Assembly (NCBI GenBank): GCA_910589145.1
Contig: CAJUSD010000005.1
Coordinates: forward strand, 62,001 to 126,000
Source: an uncultured Oscillospiraceae bacterium
Lineage (GTDB): Bacteria; Bacillota; Clostridia; Oscillospirales; Ruminococcaceae
DNA: 64,000 nucleotides
Direction of reading: 5' to 3'
The notes below the pieces were generated by a model. That model was not told where the DNA came from and made no database searches. It saw only the letters and a list, made by a program, of their open reading frames with translations. Both the position numbers and the translations under genes were made by a program. The first letter of the stretch is position 1; every line of letters starts with the position of its first letter. Shown one piece after another: positions 59,650 to 64,000 of the stretch.

Positions 59650-60153
59650 ATGGAAAAACAATATATTCTGTCTGTTTTAGTCAATAACCATGAGGGTGTT
59701 TTAGTCCGTATTTCCGGGCTCCTCAGCAGACGTTTCTTTAATATTATCAGTATTGTTGCTGCCCAGACGGAAGATCCTGCTATTACGCAGATTATCATTG
59801 TTGTACAAGGCAATGAAGATGTAATTGACCAGGTTAAATCCCAGTTGGAAAAATTAATTGATATTCTCCATGTAAAGGTGTTGGATCGGGATACCTCTGT
59901 TGTAAGGGAACACCTTATGGTGAAAGTTCGCGCTTCCCAAGGGCAAATAGGCGCATTGGTAGATATCGCCAATATGTTTAAAGCTGGTATTATGGATGTG
60001 ACCGGGGATGTATTTATCCTGGAGTTAACCGGAGATTCCCATACGCTGGATTCCTTTATTGCAATTTTGAAACCCTATCCTATCCTGAAAATGATACGTA
60101 CCGGATGTTCTGCGATGTCCAGAGGCGAGGAAGAAGTAAATCATAAAAAGTAA
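59650..60153 (+). CDS. ilvN: Acetolactate synthase small (regulatory) subunit
   Basis: This 167-residue regulatory subunit has an N-terminal ACT domain (YILSVLVNNHEGVLVRISGLLSRRFFNIISIVAAQTEDPAITQIIIVVQG) and a C-terminal domain (VREHLMVKVRASQGQIGALVDIANMFKAGIMDVTGDVFILELTGDSHTLDSFIAILKPY). It activates the large subunit and confers feedback inhibition by valine. It follows ilvB without a gap, as expected for a complex made in fixed ratio. It is slightly longer than the minimal form. Confidence 0.96.
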   Translation: MEKQYILSVLVNNHEGVLVRISGLLSRRFFNIISIVAAQTEDPAITQIIIVVQGNEDVIDQVKSQLEKLIDILHVKVLDRDTSVVREHLMVKVRASQGQIGALVDIANMFKAGIMDVTGDVFILELTGDSHTLDSFIAILKPYPILKMIRTGCSAMSRGEEEVNHKK

Positions 60154-60173
60154 TTCATACAGGGAGGCAGCTA

Positions 60174-62558
60174 ATGACACGTTTAACCGACGGATTTTGG
60201 AAAACCGCCCAGGAATATACCATATCCTATCCCGAACAAGTTTACAGCACAAAAACAGATGGCTCCGCCCTAACTGTATATGCAGCTAGAACCACGATTC
60301 AAAGCCGGGGGCAAACTCTCCAGGGCCCTCTTTTTACCATCCAGTACCGTGCGCCGTTTCCAGGAATCATACAGGTGACAGTTACTCATTATAAAGGGGC
60401 AGACCAGCAACGGCTGTTCCGGCTCCAGCACGACCTATCTTTTCAGCCGGAAATAACAGATACATCTGAAAGCTGTTCCCTGTCCTCCGGCCCTCTAAAA
60501 GTAGAGCTGGATAAAAGGGGAAAATTCTCCGCCCGCTTTACATATAACGGAAAATTTTTGACCCAAAGCAGTTGGCACAACACCGCTTACGCCAAAGAAC
60601 GTTCCTCCCATGTGGCGGCGCGAAAGGCATTGGATGCAGATTGTGATTTCTGGCAGTGTCCTACACCCCAGGGAAACACCTTCTTTCGGGAACAGCTTCA
60701 ATTGCAAGTGGGCGAAACCCTTTATGGACTGGGAGAACAATTTACCCCTTTTGTTAAAAACGGGCAGGAAACCATTATGTATAATGGCGATGGGGGCACT
60801 AACTCCCAGATGGCTTATAAAAATATACCTTTCTTTCTGTCTAATCGCGGTTATGGCGTGCTGGTTGATGACAGCGGGCCAGTGGAATTTTCCCTGGCAG
60901 CGGAAAATGTCTCTCATGCACAGTTCATTACACAAGGAGAATCTCTGCAATACTATGTTATCGCTGGTGATACTCCGAAGGAAGCTGTTTCCCGCTATTG
61001 TCTGTTGACTGGAAAACCGGCGCTTCCTCCGGCATGGAGTTTTGGCTTGTGGCTGTCAACATCCTTTACCACTTCTTATGATGAAAAAACAGTTTCCTCG
61101 TTTCTGGACGGTATGTCACAGCGGAACATTCCTTTACAGGTGTTTCACTTTGACTGCTTTTGGATGGAGGCGTTTCACTGGTGCGATTTTCGATGGGATC
61201 CCGTTCAGTTCCCTGACCCTGAAGGAATGCTTTGCCGATTAAAAAACCGGGGACTGAAAATCTGCGTTTGGATTAATCCCTATATTGCCCAATGTTCTGC
61301 CCTGTTTCAAGAGGGGGCAGAACAAGGGTATTTTCTGAAAAAACAGGACGGTTCCATTTATCAGTGCGATGAATGGCAGCCAGGCATGGCATTTGTCGAT
61401 TTTACGAACCCAAACGCCTGTAAATGGTATCAGGAAAAACTTTCCCATTTGCTGGACATGGGGATAGACTGCTTTAAGACAGATTTTGGCGAGCGAATTC
61501 CCTTTGATGCCGTTTATTTTAACGGGTCAGACCCGCTGAAAATGCACAATTATTACTCCTACTTATATAATCAAACTGTGTTCTCCCTGTTGGAAAACCG
61601 CCTTGGAAAAGGGCAGGCCGCTGTTTTTGCCCGCTCTGCCACCGCTGGAGGGCAGCAATTTCCTGTCCACTGGGGCGGCGATTGTTCTGCAACCTATCAG
61701 TCTATGGCAGAAACCCTCCGAGGCGGGTTATCTCTGGCTTGCTGTGGATTTGGGTTCTGGAGCCATGATATCAGCGGTTTTGAAAACACTGCAACGCCGG
61801 ATATTTATAAGCGTTGGGCTGCTTTTGGGCTGCTTTCCACTCACAGCCGCCTTCATGGGAGCAGTTCCTACCGCGTTCCATGGCTTTTCGATGAGGAATC
61901 TGTCGATGTGGTTCGTTTCTTTGTACAATTAAAGGGTTCTTTGATGCCTTACCTTTATTCTCAGGCAAAGTTCTGCACAGAAACCGGTATTCCTGTTATG
62001 CGTCCTATGTTTATGGATTTTCCCTATGATCCTGGCTGTCTGCCTTTGGACAGACAATATATGCTGGGGGATTCCCTTTTAGTCGCCCCAGTGTTTTCAT
62101 CGGATGGAACAGCAGAATGGTATTTGCCGGACGGCAGGTGGACGCATCTGCTTTCTGGGAAAACAGTGGATGGCGGAAGGTTCTTCCGTGAAACTTTTGA
62201 CTATTTCAGCCTGCCGTTGTTTGTCCGTGAAAATTCTATCCTTCCTATAGGGGACTTTCAAGGGGATTTTGTTTATAACTATATTGATGGGGTCATTTTA
62301 AACCTATTTGAGATTCAGGATCATGCCTTCTGCAAGTTATGCGGAGCAGATGGGGATGTTTGCCTTACAGCGGATGTCCAGCGGGCAGATGGAAAAATTT
62401 CAGTCCGTTTGGACGGTCAATGGGAAAAAGTTTTTCTTTGCCTGCGCGGCGTATCATTAGAGAAGGTTGCAGAGGTTAAAGGAGCATCTTATAAAAGTGT
62501 GCCAGAAGGTATAAGAATTACCCCAAAAGCCAACTGCTTAACGATTTTTCTAAAGTAA
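60174..62558 (+). CDS. yicI: GH31 alpha-xylosidase (YicI type)
   Basis: This 794-residue retaining glycosidase is very close to E. coli YicI in the active-site barrel. It has FHFDCFWMEAFHWCDFRWDP, GLKICVWINPYIAQ, the nucleophile Asp in DCFKTDFGERIP, RSATAGGQQFPVHWGGDCSATYQSM with the acid/base Asp, and GFGFWSHDISGFENTATPDIYKRW. KTDFGERIP is the signature separating alpha-xylosidases from alpha-glucosidases in this family. It would release alpha-xylose from xyloglucan oligosaccharides in the cytosol. It lies 20 bp after ilvN, so it may share that transcript, which is an unexpected pairing. Confidence 0.92.
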   Translation: MTRLTDGFWKTAQEYTISYPEQVYSTKTDGSALTVYAARTTIQSRGQTLQGPLFTIQYRAPFPGIIQVTVTHYKGADQQRLFRLQHDLSFQPEITDTSESCSLSSGPLKVELDKRGKFSARFTYNGKFLTQSSWHNTAYAKERSSHVAARKALDADCDFWQCPTPQGNTFFREQLQLQVGETLYGLGEQFTPFVKNGQETIMYNGDGGTNSQMAYKNIPFFLSNRGYGVLVDDSGPVEFSLAAENVSHAQFITQGESLQYYVIAGDTPKEAVSRYCLLTGKPALPPAWSFGLWLSTSFTTSYDEKTVSSFLDGMSQRNIPLQVFHFDCFWMEAFHWCDFRWDPVQFPDPEGMLCRLKNRGLKICVWINPYIAQCSALFQEGAEQGYFLKKQDGSIYQCDEWQPGMAFVDFTNPNACKWYQEKLSHLLDMGIDCFKTDFGERIPFDAVYFNGSDPLKMHNYYSYLYNQTVFSLLENRLGKGQAAVFARSATAGGQQFPVHWGGDCSATYQSMAETLRGGLSLACCGFGFWSHDISGFENTATPDIYKRWAAFGLLSTHSRLHGSSSYRVPWLFDEESVDVVRFFVQLKGSLMPYLYSQAKFCTETGIPVMRPMFMDFPYDPGCLPLDRQYMLGDSLLVAPVFSSDGTAEWYLPDGRWTHLLSGKTVDGGRFFRETFDYFSLPLFVRENSILPIGDFQGDFVYNYIDGVILNLFEIQDHAFCKLCGADGDVCLTADVQRADGKISVRLDGQWEKVFLCLRGVSLEKVAEVKGASYKSVPEGIRITPKANCLTIFLK

Positions 62559-62601
62559 TCATACTATTTACAGACCAATATCTAAGGCAAATAAAAAGTT
62601 T

Positions 62602-62648
62602 CGGGTTCGGGGAGTTGTTTCTTAAAAACTCCCTGAACCCGAAAATCT
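62602..62648 (+). terminator. Terminator/hairpin repeat copy G after the GH31 gene
   Basis: CGGGTTCGGGGAGTT (62602-62616) pairs with AACTCCCTGAACCCG (62627-62641; one mismatch) and is followed by AAAATCTTTTTA. The CCCTGAACCC...CTTTTTA tail is the same as in the GC-rich repeat family, of which this is a shortened member. Confidence 0.75.
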
Positions 62649-62669
62649 TTTTATACACTTCTTTGTGGC

Positions 62670-63617
62670 TTACACCTGTACATTTGTTTTTTCAATCCAA
62701 TGTAAAATATCCTGGAAAACCTCTTTTCGGTTAAGCTCATTTAAAAGCTCATGGCGCGCACCTGGATAAAGTTTTAAGGACACCAAGTCCGCCTTTTGCC
62801 CCGCTGCTTTTCTCAACCTGCGGGCAGATTGTGCAACTCCCTTTCCATATCCTCCCACCGGGTCGCTTCCGCCGGCAATAAAATAAACGGGCAGGTTATG
62901 ATCCATTGTCTGGAACCAGTGCGGTTCATTTGATTTCCGGTTTAATTCCAGAAGGTCGCGGAACGCCGCTGCTGTAAAGGTAAAATTACACATTGGATCT
63001 TTTGAAAACGCATATCCAACCGCTGCATTGCGGCTTAACCATTCTTTTCCTGTATATACTGGCCTGAAGCGGTTATTATATGACCCAAACATCATTTTAT
63101 CCACCATCGCAGGACGATACCTGGAACCTTTTGATTGGATCACCTTATCCACAAATTTCAGAGCAGCGGCGCTTGCCAAATGCTCGCCGGCTGTTCCGCA
63201 GAAAATCGCACCGTTAAGTCTTGGAGCCAGAGGAACTGCTGCCAGCCTCGCAATAAAGGAACCCATACTATGGCCAAACAATGTATAAGGTTTGCCTGTG
63301 TGTTCCTGCCGGGCCTGAACCATTTCGCAGAACCGGGCTGTATCGTCAACAAGGTATCTCCAGCCATAATTTTCCCCGAAATATCCCAGGTCTTCAGGCG
63401 ATGCCGCTGTCTCTCCATGGCCCAGGTGATCATGGATACAGCAGGCGTATCCATGATCTGTCAGAAAAGCCATAAAGTCTTTGTAACGTTCCTTATATTC
63501 GCACATTCCATGGATAATCTGCACAGTTCCCTTTATCGGCCCGTCGGGAAGCCATATAAGATAGGCTGCTGAAGTTACGCCATCTTTTGAAAGAAACCGT
63601 CCCGCTTCTTCTCTCAT
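62670..63617 (-). CDS. Alpha/beta hydrolase, monoacylglycerol lipase/S33-like
   Basis: This 315-residue alpha/beta hydrolase has the oxyanion region VQIIHGMCEYKERYKDFMAFLTDHGYACCIHDHLGHGETA and the nucleophile elbow LFGHSMGSFIARLAA. The acid is probably the Asp in YFIAGGSDPVGGYG and the base the His in LYPGARHELLNE. The pattern is that of the monoglyceride lipase/lysophospholipase group (Hydrolase_4). No signal peptide is present, so it is cytosolic. The natural ester is unknown. It is convergent with the GH31 gene. Confidence 0.88.
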   Translation of the reverse strand: MREEAGRFLSKDGVTSAAYLIWLPDGPIKGTVQIIHGMCEYKERYKDFMAFLTDHGYACCIHDHLGHGETAASPEDLGYFGENYGWRYLVDDTARFCEMVQARQEHTGKPYTLFGHSMGSFIARLAAVPLAPRLNGAIFCGTAGEHLASAAALKFVDKVIQSKGSRYRPAMVDKMMFGSYNNRFRPVYTGKEWLSRNAAVGYAFSKDPMCNFTFTAAAFRDLLELNRKSNEPHWFQTMDHNLPVYFIAGGSDPVGGYGKGVAQSARRLRKAAGQKADLVSLKLYPGARHELLNELNRKEVFQDILHWIEKTNVQV

Positions 63618-63665
63618 GCTTTTTCCTCCCCATTCCCCATAGGTGTTCTATTTACCTTTTAGGGA

Positions 63666-64000
63666 TTATGCAATTTCATTTCCTCTTTTAAATTGTGTTA
63701 CGTTTACAAATTCCCCGTTTTCATCTACTGTAAAAAATGACACCCCTCCCAGTTTTTCCCACATTTTTGATAAGACTGAATTTCCCTGCCGAGGCATACC
63801 TGTCACTACGTTAACCGCACGTTTTTTCTTAATAAAAGCCATTAATGTTTTCAGTACTTTGTCGGAGTAAAAAACAGACATCTCTGCATCGTTTTCCTGC
63901 GATACCTTAAATAAATGCTCGATTGCTTCCCCGCTTTGGGATGTTGCATCTATAGGCAATACGCTTACTACCAAAAGGCTTGTATCAGACAGATTTGCTA
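63666..64000 (-). CDS. C-terminal part of a gene, possibly Usp-like (partial)
   Basis: The frame runs off the right edge; about 111 C-terminal residues are seen. The sequence (LVVSVLPIDATSQSGEAIEHLFKVSQENDAEMSVFYSD...TLMAFIKKKRAVNVVTGMPRQGNSVLSKMWEKLGGVSFFTVD) has the beta-alpha order of a universal-stress or KdpD-like nucleotide-binding fold. The GxP-x-x-GNS segment could be the GxxGx(9)G-type loop in altered form. The assignment is weak. It lies about 50 bp upstream of the hydrolase gene on the same strand. Confidence 0.5.
   Translation of the reverse strand, partial: ANLSDTSLLVVSVLPIDATSQSGEAIEHLFKVSQENDAEMSVFYSDKVLKTLMAFIKKKRAVNVVTGMPRQGNSVLSKMWEKLGGVSFFTVDENGEFVNVTQFKRGNEIA

Overview
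This 64 kb chromosomal stretch most likely comes from a low-to-mid GC, spore-forming anaerobic Firmicute of the Clostridia, probably Oscillospiraceae/Ruminococcaceae-like. The evidence is the dgt-mazG-like-dnaG-rpoD gene order, Rex, a SpoIIQ-like M23 protein, strong AGGAGG ribosome sites, an ilvB T-box leader, LytTR regulation and an F-type ATP synthase whose c subunit looks Na+-type. The genus cannot be read from the sequence. No rRNA, tRNA, CRISPR array, phage or complete insertion sequence was seen.

Layout. 1-5352: end of a CobW-type GTPase, Rex, a DUF1905 protein and a heterodimeric ABC exporter pair. 5353-5847: structured repeats and a bidirectional terminator. 5848-13023 (minus): complete ATP synthase operon atpZ-I-B-E-F-H-A-G-D-C behind a clear promoter. 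13160-22609 (minus): malQ, an Rrf2 regulator, rpoD, a small membrane protein, dnaG, a MazG-like protein, dgt, a YigZ protein, rpmE and a LysR gene. 22758-31564 (plus), divergent from the LysR gene: a secreted bile-salt-hydrolase-like lipoprotein, a PaaK/CapK-type adenylate-forming ligase, a MacB-type ATPase and permease, two cyclophilin-like proteins (one apparently decaying), a small helical protein, a DUF3737 protein and a LysE exporter. 31924-44456 (plus): a LytTR response regulator and soluble GHKL kinase followed by six ABC half-transporters, that is three translationally coupled pairs built by duplication and domain-wise gene conversion. 44841-50006 (minus): SpoIIQ-like protein, two nitrilase-fold proteins that have lost the catalytic cysteine, an AT-rich gap with DnaA-box-like sites, tadA and a CPBP protease. 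50237-62558 (plus): proBA, a membrane-anchored unknown, gluQ, a GH43 glycosidase, hemW, T-box-ilvBN and a YicI-type GH31 alpha-xylosidase. 62670-64000 (minus): an alpha/beta hydrolase and the end of a further gene.

Two layers of small repeats run through the intergenic gaps. One is a family of at least seven GC-rich hairpin elements with a conserved 3' tail, whose stems change sequence but keep pairing; two copies sit inside a longer dispersed repeat of about 220 bp. The other is a pair of 150-160 bp MITE-like elements with terminal inverted repeats and TTA target duplications; one lies exactly at the stop codon of a nitrilase-like gene.

The best candidates for undescribed biology are the LytTR-kinase/triple ABC array with mosaic nucleotide-binding domains, the amidase-ligase-ABC cluster under a LysR regulator, and the adjacent pair of dead nitrilases.
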